Shown piece by piece: positions 1 to 7,262 of a DNA stretch of 15,339 bases. Numbering within the stretch: position 1 is the first letter of the stretch; the number at the start of each line of letters is the position of its first letter. This DNA is from Bacteroides sp. CAG:1076 (GTDB taxonomy: Bacteria > Bacteroidota > Bacteroidia > Bacteroidales > Bacteroidaceae): contig HF993296.1 in the NCBI GenBank assembly GCA_000436795.1, positions 1 to 15,339 on the forward strand, read 5' to 3'. The notes beneath the pieces were generated by a model, which ran no database searches, had not been told where the DNA came from, and was given only the letters and a program-made list of their open reading frames with translations. The position numbers and the translations under genes were made by a program.

Positions 1-41
1 TGCGGAATTAAGGTTTAAATCAAAGTGTTGCGGAATTAAGG
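1..41. repeat. 13-bp direct repeat ahead of the GH109 gene
   Basis: The 13-mer TGCGGAATTAAGG occurs at 1-13 and again at 29-41, 28 bp apart. The second copy supplies the purine-rich AAGGA that sits just before the ATG at 47 and probably acts as its ribosome binding site. The first copy can be read as the end of a preceding gene (frame ending at the TAA at 16-18), but the window starts too late to test this. Confidence 0.6.
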
Positions 42-46
42 ATACA

Positions 47-1600
47 ATGAAAAACATGAAAAGACTGAATGTATTAATTCTAAGTATGTGTTTTACACTG
101 GGAGTATGTGCTGCAAGGCCTGCTTCCGAAGTTTATACTTCTGTAAGAGGAACCCAGTGGGAGTGGAATAAAGGGACAATTGTGGTTCATTCGCCGGAAC
201 GTCCTGCCGGACAGAAAAGTGTATTGGGGCTGACTGTTCCGAAAATGGAAGTAGTCCGTGTTGGTTTCGTAGGACTGGGTATGAGAGGTCCGGGAGCTGT
301 AGAACGTTTTACACATATTCCGGGCACTCAGATTGTGGCTCTTTGTGATTATGAGCAAGAACGTGCTGAGGCTTGTCAGAAGTATTTAAAGGAAGCATCT
401 CTGCCTAAGGCTGCTGTATATTCGGGTGAAAAAGGATATGAGGAACTTTGTAAACGGGAAGATATTGATCTCGTGTATATCGCAGCCGACTGGCTGCATC
501 ATTTTCCTGTTGCGAAATGTGCCTTGGAGCATGGGAAAAATGTAGCGGTAGAGGTCCCTTCTGCCATGAATCTGGAAGAATGCTGGGCACTTATTAATTT
601 AAGTGAAACAACTCGTAAGCATTGCTTTATTCTGGAAAACTGTTGTTATGACTGGTTCGAAATGAATACGCTGAATATGGCGCAACAAGGAGTTTTCGGA
701 GAAGTAATCCGTGCTCAAGGAGCTTATATTCATAATCTGGACGCTTTTTGGGATTATTACTGGAAAAAAGGAAAAGACGATAAGTTAGGATGGCGTCTGG
801 ATTATAATATGCGGCATCGGGGAGATGTTTATGCTACCCATGGACTCGGCCCTGTTGCTCAGGCACTCAATATTCATCGTGGCGACCGCATGGCTACACT
901 GGTAGCTATGGATACCAAGTCGGTCGTTGGTAAGGCATTGGTAGAAGAACTCACTGATTCTGTTTGCAATCATTTCCGTAACGGTGACCATACTACAACC
1001 TTGATTCGTACAGCGAATGGAAAAGTAATCGAAATACAGCACGATGTCATGACGCCACAGCCTTATAACCGTTTGTATCAGCTTACGGGAACGAAAGGCT
1101 TCGCCAATAAATATCCGGTAGAAGGCTATGCATTGGATGCCAAACAGTTGGCAGCATCGGGAGTTCAGCCTAAAGTGGATGACTTGAGCTCACATGGATT
1201 TTTGCCGGAAAAGGAAATGGCTGCATTGGTCGAAAAGTATCAGCATCCTATCTTGAAAAAATATGGTGAAATGGCTAAAGAAGTCGGCGGACATGGCGGT
1301 ATGGACTTTATCATGGATAGTCGTTTGGTGTATTGCTTGCAGAATGGCCTGCCACTGGATATGGATGTCTACGATCTGGCTGAATGGTGTTGCCTTGCCG
1401 AGCTGGGAGAACTTTCCATGGATAACGGTTGTGTGCCTGTAGCCTTTCCCGATTTTACCCGTGGAGAGTGGAATGTTGTAAAAGGGTATAAGCATGCGTT
1501 TGCTGCTCCTGAGGATGAGGCCGAAGCTGCACGGAAGGCTTCAGAAGCCACATCACGACTAAAAGCACAAGGTGCCAAGGAATGGGCAAAGAGTAAATAA
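47..1600 (+). CDS. Exported GH109 family protein (alpha-N-acetylgalactosaminidase-type, Gfo/Idh/MocA fold)
   Basis: 517 residues. Residues 1-22 form a Sec-type signal peptide (basic MKNMKR, then a hydrophobic run ending near VCA-A), so the protein is probably exported. A Rossmann NAD-binding loop GFVGLGMRG lies at 73-81 and the beta-strand end IVALCD at 96-101. EVP at 169-171 occupies the place of the EKP motif of Gfo/Idh/MocA dehydrogenases. VYATHGLGP (261-269) and GHGGMDF (415-421) are motifs I associate with GH109. Known GH109 enzymes hydrolyse alpha-GalNAc with a bound NAD+ through oxidation at C3 and elimination, not by a classical acid/base pair. Substrate specificity cannot be read from sequence. 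ATG 47 is chosen because it starts the signal peptide, although the frame stays open to the window edge. The kinase-like gene follows after 50 bp, probably in the same transcript. A related dehydrogenase with another sugar substrate is the alternative. Confidence 0.88.
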   Translation: MKNMKRLNVLILSMCFTLGVCAARPASEVYTSVRGTQWEWNKGTIVVHSPERPAGQKSVLGLTVPKMEVVRVGFVGLGMRGPGAVERFTHIPGTQIVALCDYEQERAEACQKYLKEASLPKAAVYSGEKGYEELCKREDIDLVYIAADWLHHFPVAKCALEHGKNVAVEVPSAMNLEECWALINLSETTRKHCFILENCCYDWFEMNTLNMAQQGVFGEVIRAQGAYIHNLDAFWDYYWKKGKDDKLGWRLDYNMRHRGDVYATHGLGPVAQALNIHRGDRMATLVAMDTKSVVGKALVEELTDSVCNHFRNGDHTTTLIRTANGKVIEIQHDVMTPQPYNRLYQLTGTKGFANKYPVEGYALDAKQLAASGVQPKVDDLSSHGFLPEKEMAALVEKYQHPILKKYGEMAKEVGGHGGMDFIMDSRLVYCLQNGLPLDMDVYDLAEWCCLAELGELSMDNGCVPVAFPDFTRGEWNVVKGYKHAFAAPEDEAEAARKASEATSRLKAQGAKEWAKSK

Positions 1601-1650
1601 AGTAATAAGCAGAAAATAAAGACTTCGAAACAGATTAAATATAACGAGTA

Positions 1651-2736
1651 ATGGATGCCTTAAACAATGTTATAGACCACTTTCCCGAAGTGGGTGAAAT
1701 TATTCAAATCAAACCTTTGACTTCCGGACTGATTAATCAGACTTATCTGGTACAGACTAAGAGCGTGACAGATCCTGATTATATTTTGCAGTGTATCAAT
1801 CATCATATTTTTACAGACGTAGATATGCTTCAGCACAATATAGAAGCAGTTACCTCACATATCCGGCAGAAGCTGGAAGAGGCTCACGAAGACGATATTG
1901 ACCGGAAGGTACTTCGTTTTGTAAAAGCTGATAACGGTAAGACATATTATTTTGATGGAGAAAAATATTGGCGCATGTCGGTGTTTATTCCCGATTCGCA
2001 GACGCTCGATGTGGTTACTCCAGACTCGTCATACCTTGTCGGACTGAAGTTTGGGGAGTTTGAAGCCATGCTGGCAGATATGACCGAATCCTTGGGTGAA
2101 ACCATTCCCGACTTCCACAACATGGAGTTCCGTCTGAAACAGTTGCGTGAGGCTGTACAGCAGGATGCGGTCGGACGGATGGAAAAGGTACATACTTTGG
2201 TCGCAGATATAGAAAAAGATGCCGAAGAAATGTGCTGTGCGGAACGTTTGTATCGGGAGGGTAAGTTGCCGAAACGTATTTGCCATTGCGATACGAAGGT
2301 AAGCAACATGCTGTTCGATGAGCAGGGAAAAGTACTTTGCGTTATCGATCTGGATACGGTAATGCCGAGTTTTGTCTTTTCCGATTTTGGCGATTTCCTT
2401 CGTTCGGCAGCCAATACGGCTCCAGAAGATGAACCGGATTTAAGCAAAATACATTTCAGATTCGATATTTTTCAGGCTTTTGCCAAAGGATATATTGAAT
2501 CAGCCAGAAGTTTTCTGACGCCTGTTGAAATAGAGTTGTTGCCTTATGCCGTAACCTTGTTCCCGTACATGCAGGCGGTACGTTTTTTGGCCGATTATAT
2601 CAATGGCGATACTTATTATCAGATAAAATATGCCGAGCATAATTACGTTCGTACATTGGCACAATATACATTGTATCAGGAAACAAGACGTGCCGTACCT
2701 GAAATGAAGTCATATATCGCATCCCTGATAAAGTAA
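1651..2736 (+). CDS. APH-fold phosphotransferase, N-acetylhexosamine-kinase-like
   Basis: 361 residues with no signal peptide, so cytoplasmic. The aminoglycoside-phosphotransferase/choline-kinase fold is shown by the Brenner-type catalytic loop HCDTKVSN at 212-219 (D214 as likely catalytic base, N219 as metal ligand) and the following metal-binding IDLDTV at 232-237. The N-terminal stretch LTSGLINQTYLV (about 24-35) is the usual nucleotide-loop region of these kinases. Family members phosphorylate small hydroxyl compounds. Sugar-1-kinases such as NahK of bifidobacteria act on GlcNAc/GalNAc and share this fold. Its position 50 bp after a GH109 gene makes an amino-sugar kinase the favoured guess, but the substrate is inference. 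The start ATG at 1651 has only a weak upstream GAG. Aminoglycoside resistance is unlikely in this context. Confidence 0.75.
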   Translation: MDALNNVIDHFPEVGEIIQIKPLTSGLINQTYLVQTKSVTDPDYILQCINHHIFTDVDMLQHNIEAVTSHIRQKLEEAHEDDIDRKVLRFVKADNGKTYYFDGEKYWRMSVFIPDSQTLDVVTPDSSYLVGLKFGEFEAMLADMTESLGETIPDFHNMEFRLKQLREAVQQDAVGRMEKVHTLVADIEKDAEEMCCAERLYREGKLPKRICHCDTKVSNMLFDEQGKVLCVIDLDTVMPSFVFSDFGDFLRSAANTAPEDEPDLSKIHFRFDIFQAFAKGYIESARSFLTPVEIELLPYAVTLFPYMQAVRFLADYINGDTYYQIKYAEHNYVRTLAQYTLYQETRRAVPEMKSYIASLIK

Positions 2737-2800
2737 GGTTTTTTGTCTTGACGAGGAGGGTATAGGCTTGTGTTAAGGGCTGTTAATGCTTTGGCTCATC

Positions 2801-2831
2801 TTGAAATATATGAAGCATTTTGCTATTTTTG
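2801..2831 (+). promoter_or_regulatory. Bacteroides-type promoter for the lipoprotein-glmM pair
   Basis: A -33-like TTG at 2801-2803 is followed after 20 bp by TATTTTTG at 2824-2831, an exact match to the Bacteroides -7 consensus TAnnTTTG. The ATG at 2845 lies 13 bases after the -7 box, so the leader would be very short and A-rich. This gives the downstream pair its own transcription and argues against the GTG at 2770 as start. Confidence 0.7.
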
Positions 2832-2844
2832 CGGCGTAAATAAT

Positions 2845-3546
2845 ATGAAAATGAAAAAGATAAAACTGTTTTTTGCGGTAGTTTGTGTAGTGGCTTGCTG
2901 TTTGCAGAGTTGTGATAATGGCAAGACTTATGCTGAAATGAAAGAGGAAGAAGCCGATGCTATCAACGCATGGATTCTGAGTCACGATTATCAGGTTATC
3001 AGTGAGAAGGATTTTTATAACCAGGATACCATCACAAATGAGAATCAGTTTGTGCTGTTCGAGGAGAGTGGCGTTTACATGAATATCGTGCAACCGGGAG
3101 AAGGTGCTTCTAAATTATCAGACGGATATTACGAAATAGCTTCCCGTTATATAGAAGTTGCCATCCAGAACCGTGACGGAATGTTTGCTGTCGGTGATAC
3201 GCTTTCTGGAAATATGAATTTGCTTAACTATCCTATTTATACAGGTAATTCAAGTTGGAGCCTGCCGCAGTACATGCTTTATCCGGAAGTCTATAAACTG
3301 ACGATAAGTGGTTCTTCTTATTCTGCTGCGTTTACAGAAAGTTACCAGATGTATTCTATTTATGGTACGACTTCAGTTCCTTCAGGATGGTTGATTCCGT
3401 TGAAATATGTGAAACCATCTCGTACTACATCTTCTGAGAAAGTGGCGCGTGTACGTCTGATTGTACCGCACGGACAGGGAACCAGTCAGGCTTCTCAGTA
3501 TGTATATCCTTGCTATTACGAGATAACTTATAATTTAGGTAAATAA
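2845..3546 (+). CDS. Small lipoprotein, DUF4827-like, possibly FKBP-related
   Basis: 233 residues from ATG 2845. Residues 1-23 are a lipoprotein signal peptide (MKMKKIK, hydrophobic core, lipobox LQSC with C23 lipidated), so the protein is periplasm-facing or on the outer membrane. The rest is a soluble beta-rich domain. The mature part resembles the Bacteroidales DUF4827 family as I remember it. The C-terminal VRLIVPHGQG followed by YPCYYEITYNLG resembles the end of an FKBP-type peptidyl-prolyl isomerase domain (RLIIP...G...L.F.VEL), but the rest is too diverged to claim activity. The GTG at 2770 would add 25 residues and destroy the signal peptide. The promoter at 2801-2831 lies inside that extension, which supports the later start; ATG 2851 is also possible. 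The stop codon overlaps the glmM start by one base (TAATG), so the two are probably co-translated. Function unknown. Confidence 0.78.
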   Translation: MKMKKIKLFFAVVCVVACCLQSCDNGKTYAEMKEEEADAINAWILSHDYQVISEKDFYNQDTITNENQFVLFEESGVYMNIVQPGEGASKLSDGYYEIASRYIEVAIQNRDGMFAVGDTLSGNMNLLNYPIYTGNSSWSLPQYMLYPEVYKLTISGSSYSAAFTESYQMYSIYGTTSVPSGWLIPLKYVKPSRTTSSEKVARVRLIVPHGQGTSQASQYVYPCYYEITYNLGK

Positions 3547-4934
3547 TGACACTGATTAAATCGATCTCTGGTATTAGAGGTACTATCGGAGGAAAAGCGG
3601 GAGAAGGATTAAATCCGCTGGATATCGTAAAGTTTACTTCGGCTTATGCCACGCTGATTCGTCGTACATCGACGGTTGGCAGCAACAAGATTGTTGTAGG
3701 ACGTGATGCCCGTATTTCGGGTGAAATGGTGAAGAATGTAGTTTGTGGTACATTGATGGGAATGGGCTTCGACGTGATAAACATCGGTCTGGCCTCTACA
3801 CCTACTACCGAACTTGCTGTGACAATGGCAGGCGCATGTGGTGGTATCATTCTGACTGCAAGCCATAATCCGAAACAGTGGAACGCACTGAAGTTATTGA
3901 ATGAACACGGTGAGTTCCTGAACGCAGCCGAAGGTCAGGAAGTCCTTCGTATTGCCGAGGCAGAAGCGTTCGAATATGCAGACATCGATCACTTGGGTTC
4001 TTATACAGAAGATAATTCTTATAATGAAAAGCATATCGACAGTGTGCTTGCTTTGAAGTTGGTGGATGTAGAAGCTATCCGTCGTGCTAACTTCCGTGTG
4101 GCAATAGATTGTGTAAACTCTGTTGGAGGAATCATATTGCCGCAGTTGCTTGAGCGTCTGGGTGTACAGCATGTCGAAAAGCTGTATTGTGAACCTACGG
4201 GAAATTTCCAGCATAATCCGGAACCTCTTGAAAAGAACCTGGGTGATATCATGAACCTGATGAAAGGAGGTAAGGCTGATGTTGCTTTTGTAGTTGACCC
4301 GGATGTAGACCGTCTTGCTATGATTTGCGAAGATGGAACCATGTACGGTGAGGAATATACACTGGTGACTGTTGCCGATTATGTACTGAAACATACACCG
4401 GGCAATACCGTATCTAACTTGAGTTCTACACGTGCTTTGCGCGATGTCACTCGTAAATATGGTATGCAGTACAACGCAGCTGCTGTAGGAGAGGTAAATG
4501 TGGTTACCAAAATGAAAGAAACAAATGCCGTTATTGGCGGTGAAGGAAACGGTGGAGTAATCTATCCGGAGTCACACTATGGACGTGATGCGCTGGTAGG
4601 TATTGCTCTTTTCCTGAGTCATCTGGCACACGAGGGAAAGAAGGTTTCCGAACTTCGTGCTTCTTATCCTAACTATTTCATCGCAAAGAACCGTATCGAC
4701 CTGACTCCTCAGACAGATGTAGATGCTATTCTGGCTAAAGTGAAAGAACTGTATAAGAATGAAGAGATAAACGATATCGACGGTGTGAAGATTGATTTCC
4801 CTGATAAATGGGTTCATCTGCGGAAGAGCAATACCGAACCGATTATCCGTGTATATTCTGAAGCTGCCACCATGGAGGCTGCCGACGAACTGGGTAAGCA
4901 GATTATGGACATCGTTTATAGTCTGGCAAAATAA
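3546..4934 (+). CDS. glmM: Phosphoglucosamine mutase-type phosphohexomutase
   Basis: 462 residues of the alpha-D-phosphohexomutase superfamily, cytoplasmic. The four signature sites are visible: the phosphoserine loop TASHNP with S106 (104-109), the metal-binding DPDVDR (251-256), the sugar-binding GGEGNGGV (331-338), and the phosphate-binding RKSNTEPIIR (426-435). GlmM interconverts glucosamine-6-phosphate and glucosamine-1-phosphate on the way to UDP-GlcNAc for peptidoglycan and lipid A. The sugar loop GEGNGG and the phosphate loop SNTEP are the archaeal GlmM/PGM-PMM type, not the GEQSGH/SGTEP type of E. coli GlmM, so phosphomannomutase or phosphoglucomutase activity remains possible. The ATG at 3546 overlaps the stop codon of the upstream lipoprotein. 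A strong terminator follows at 4958. Confidence 0.9.
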   Translation: MTLIKSISGIRGTIGGKAGEGLNPLDIVKFTSAYATLIRRTSTVGSNKIVVGRDARISGEMVKNVVCGTLMGMGFDVINIGLASTPTTELAVTMAGACGGIILTASHNPKQWNALKLLNEHGEFLNAAEGQEVLRIAEAEAFEYADIDHLGSYTEDNSYNEKHIDSVLALKLVDVEAIRRANFRVAIDCVNSVGGIILPQLLERLGVQHVEKLYCEPTGNFQHNPEPLEKNLGDIMNLMKGGKADVAFVVDPDVDRLAMICEDGTMYGEEYTLVTVADYVLKHTPGNTVSNLSSTRALRDVTRKYGMQYNAAAVGEVNVVTKMKETNAVIGGEGNGGVIYPESHYGRDALVGIALFLSHLAHEGKKVSELRASYPNYFIAKNRIDLTPQTDVDAILAKVKELYKNEEINDIDGVKIDFPDKWVHLRKSNTEPIIRVYSEAATMEAADELGKQIMDIVYSLAK

Positions 4935-4957
4935 CGATTAAGATAGAATTTTGTAGG

Positions 4958-4996
4958 ATAAGTGTGTTACCTTTGCGGTGGCACACTTATTTTTTT
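4958..4996 (+). terminator. Rho-independent terminator after glmM
   Basis: A perfect 9-bp stem, ATAAGTGTG (4958-4966) with CACACTTAT (4982-4990), is followed by six more T residues (4991-4996). The 15-base loop can add an inner ACC/GGT pairing. On the minus strand, serving the convergent regulator gene, the hairpin is not followed by a T-tract, so it mainly serves glmM. Confidence 0.88.
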
Positions 4997-5018
4997 GCTT
5001 TTTAACCTTTCATATCTT

Positions 5019-5930
5019 TCACGTTCTCATAGTCAACCCCTGTGCCTTTTTAAACTCACTGGGTGAAATGCCACAACATCTTTTAAAAAATTTGCAGAAG
5101 GAAGCCTGGTCTGAAAAACAAAGTAACTCTGCTATATTTTGTATTGACTGGCTCGGATTCTGTAAATAAGCTTTTGCTTCTATCATTAAATATTCGTCTA
5201 TAATCTGTCCAGCCGATTTGTCGTAGGTCCTTCTTGCCCTGGCAGAAAGCGCATCCGATGAAACACACAACTGGTTGGCATACCATTTTACTTCGTGATG
5301 GTAACGGCAGTTTGTACGTACCAAGTGCAAGAAGTGTGAGAGAATATCGCTCCATAGCTGTTGTTCGTCCACTACTTCATTTTTATACACTTCGAAAACA
5401 GCATTCCATATTTCGAGCTGAAGCGTACGCAGCATGTTTTCCATGACTTCATAACGAAAATGATATTCTGGCTGCTTGATAATGGCTATCAGTAAGTGCA
5501 GAAAAAGGATAATTCGTTGTATAGTTTCTTCATTGAGCGGAACGAAAGGTTTTTGTGCATATTGGTAGATAAGCCCTCCGAATTTGGAACGAATACTTGC
5601 CGATACTTTTATAAAGAAACTTTGTTCTGTCGTAACGAAATATCCTTCAAAGTCTTTACTTGTTTTTATCTTTTTCCACGGATAGATAAGGATAAAATCG
5701 ATATGTGACGGAGCTTGAATCTCGATGTAATCTCCGTTCATCCAGAAATTTAATTTACCTTTTGATAGAAAAAGAAAAGTTGGATGTGATTCTTCCAGCA
5801 GGTCAGGGCAAATTACATTTTCTCCTTGTGCTTTCAGTATAGTCATTTTGTCGTTTGCTGCCAGAATTTCAACTTGCCTGTTAGCTATAGATTTATCGTT
5901 AATCCATTGAAAAATAATATTTTCTTTCAT
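5019..5930 (-). CDS. AraC-family transcriptional regulator, divergent to the RND efflux operon
   Basis: 303 residues, cytoplasmic. The C-terminal 100 residues form an AraC/XylS DNA-binding domain with two helix-turn-helix units. The first is around 213-233 (WYANQLCVSSDALSARARR). The second is around 262-283 (SIQNIAELLCFSDQASFCKFF) and ends in the family signature GISPSEFKK (287-295). The N-terminal part (about 40-130, strands such as TFLFLSKGKLNFWMNG) looks like a degenerate cupin-type ligand-sensing domain. It reads away from the efflux operon across a 195-bp spacer with two direct repeats 21 bp apart. The natural reading is that it binds there and controls the operon, and possibly itself. 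The inducer cannot be inferred. The ATG at 5930 has only a weak GAG upstream. Its 3' end converges on glmM. Confidence 0.88.
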   Translation of the reverse strand: MKENIIFQWINDKSIANRQVEILAANDKMTILKAQGENVICPDLLEESHPTFLFLSKGKLNFWMNGDYIEIQAPSHIDFILIYPWKKIKTSKDFEGYFVTTEQSFFIKVSASIRSKFGGLIYQYAQKPFVPLNEETIQRIILFLHLLIAIIKQPEYHFRYEVMENMLRTLQLEIWNAVFEVYKNEVVDEQQLWSDILSHFLHLVRTNCRYHHEVKWYANQLCVSSDALSARARRTYDKSAGQIIDEYLMIEAKAYLQNPSQSIQNIAELLCFSDQASFCKFFKRCCGISPSEFKKAQGLTMRT

Positions 5931-6031
5931 TGCTCATGATGTTTTGAAGGCAATAAATGTAGAAATATATTTTTATCATGAAAAGGGCTTTTAAGTGTTT
6001 TATGTTTTGTAAACAGAAAAATTCCTAAACG

Positions 6032-6066
6032 TCGGTTTGAGGCAAGTATCTTTCGGTTTAAGACAA
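6032..6066 (+). promoter_or_regulatory. Putative AraC-type operator: direct repeats 21 bp apart
   Basis: TCGGTTTGAGGCAA (6032-6045) and TCGGTTTAAGACAA (6053-6066) match at 12 of 14 positions and start 21 bp apart, two helical turns. AraC-family proteins typically bind such directly repeated half-sites. The site lies 60 bp before the start codon of the efflux operon and 101 bp from the regulator's start codon. No clear TAnnTTTG -7 box follows it; TTTG at 6071-6074 could be a -33 element with a poor -7 near 6095. That would suit an activator-dependent promoter. Confidence 0.6.
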
Positions 6067-6125
6067 ATGATTTGCTGATACAGCCTTTTAATTTTACACC
6101 GGATTTTAACTAAAAAAGGAAGGAA

Positions 6126-7247
6126 ATGAATAGATTGTTTTTACCGATGAGTATTGCTTCTTTCTCTTTGGTGTTGCTTCTTACGGCATGTGGTCAGTCT
6201 GCCGGACAGCAAGGAAGAAGTGAATACAAGCTGATAACAGTAGAAAGAACAGACCGGACGCTGACCAGTGCTTATACGGCAGTCATCAGTGGTCGGCAGA
6301 GTGTAGAAATACGTCCGCAGGTAAGTGGTACCCTTACGGATATTTGTGTGAATGAAGGAGCCAAGGTCCATAAAGGACAGACCTTATTCATTATCGATCA
6401 GGTTCCTTATCAGGCATCCTTACAGACGGCATTGGCAAATGTGAAGAGTGCGGAGGCTGCCGTTGCTACGGCCCGACTTACAGCAGACAGTAAGGAGGAA
6501 TTATTCCGAGAACATGTTGTTTCCGATTTTGACCGTCAAACGGCACGCAACTCCTTGCTGGAGGCAGAAGCTACGCTGGCACAGGCAAAAGCCGAAGAGG
6601 TGAATGCCAGGAACAACCTTTCGTATACCGTAATCAAAAGTCCGGTCGACGGGGTGGCTGGTATGTCGTCCTATCGTGTCGGAGCATTGGTTAACTCTTC
6701 TATTACTACTCCCTTGCTGACGGTTTCGGACGACGAAGAGATATATGTTTATTTTTCCATGACCGAACAGCAGATTCTTTCGCTTGTCCGCCAGTATGGC
6801 ACAATGGATAAGGCTCTGGAAGGAATGCCTGAGGTAGAGCTTCGTCTGAGTGACGGGCAAATGTACGGGCATAAAGGAAAAATTGATGCTATCAGTGGTA
6901 CGACCGATACGGAAACGGGAGCGATTACGCTGCGTGCTGTCTTTCCGAATCCTGAAAGAATGCTCCGAAATGGAAGTACGGCAACAGTTATTTTTCCTTA
7001 TGTAAAGAAAGGTATATTTGTTATTCCTCAGGAAGCTACATTCGAAATACAGGATAAAATATACGTTTATAAAATAAATAAGGAAGGTAAGGCTGAGTCG
7101 GCACAGGTTACGGTATTCCCGCAAAACAACGGGACGGAGTATATTGTGGAAAGTGGCTTACAGCAAGGTGAAACAATTATAGCCGAAGGAGCCGGACTGA
7201 TTCAGGAAGATACGCAGGTGACGGGTGCTTCACCGGAAAAAGAATAA
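6126..7247 (+). CDS. RND efflux membrane fusion (periplasmic adaptor) lipoprotein, AcrA-like
   Basis: 373 residues. The lipoprotein signal peptide ends in the lipobox LTAC with C22. Both halves of the biotinyl-lipoyl-like barrel-sandwich are visible (SVEIRPQVSGTLTDI at 59-73, and TVIKSPVDGVAGMS at 168-181). They flank a helical hairpin (about 96-165, rich in A, E and K). A beta-barrel domain (about 203-290) and a membrane-proximal domain (about 296-365) follow. AcrA-family proteins bridge the inner-membrane pump and the outer-membrane channel. Length and layout match HAE1-type adaptors. A strong Shine-Dalgarno AGGAAGG (6117-6123) precedes ATG 6126, which is unusual for this group and suggests high translation when transcribed. 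It is the first gene of a three-gene operon, with 15 bp to the pump gene. Confidence 0.95.
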   Translation: MNRLFLPMSIASFSLVLLLTACGQSAGQQGRSEYKLITVERTDRTLTSAYTAVISGRQSVEIRPQVSGTLTDICVNEGAKVHKGQTLFIIDQVPYQASLQTALANVKSAEAAVATARLTADSKEELFREHVVSDFDRQTARNSLLEAEATLAQAKAEEVNARNNLSYTVIKSPVDGVAGMSSYRVGALVNSSITTPLLTVSDDEEIYVYFSMTEQQILSLVRQYGTMDKALEGMPEVELRLSDGQMYGHKGKIDAISGTTDTETGAITLRAVFPNPERMLRNGSTATVIFPYVKKGIFVIPQEATFEIQDKIYVYKINKEGKAESAQVTVFPQNNGTEYIVESGLQQGETIIAEGAGLIQEDTQVTGASPEKE

Positions 7248-7262
7248 AGGAAGGAGGGTATC

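Noticed and set aside
1651..2736. Aminoglycoside resistance phosphotransferase
   Set aside because: The fold matches, but the context is sugar metabolism and no mobile element is present. A sugar-kinase role fits better.
2770..2844. GTG start giving a 258-residue version of the lipoprotein
   Set aside because: It would bury the lipoprotein signal peptide that starts at 2845, and the exact -7 promoter box at 2824-2831 lies inside the added part.
4968..5169. TACCTTTG box followed by a 63-codon plus-strand frame from 4978
   Set aside because: The box sits in the terminator loop, no TTG lies 19-21 bp upstream, and the frame is antisense to the end of the regulator gene with no recognisable protein.
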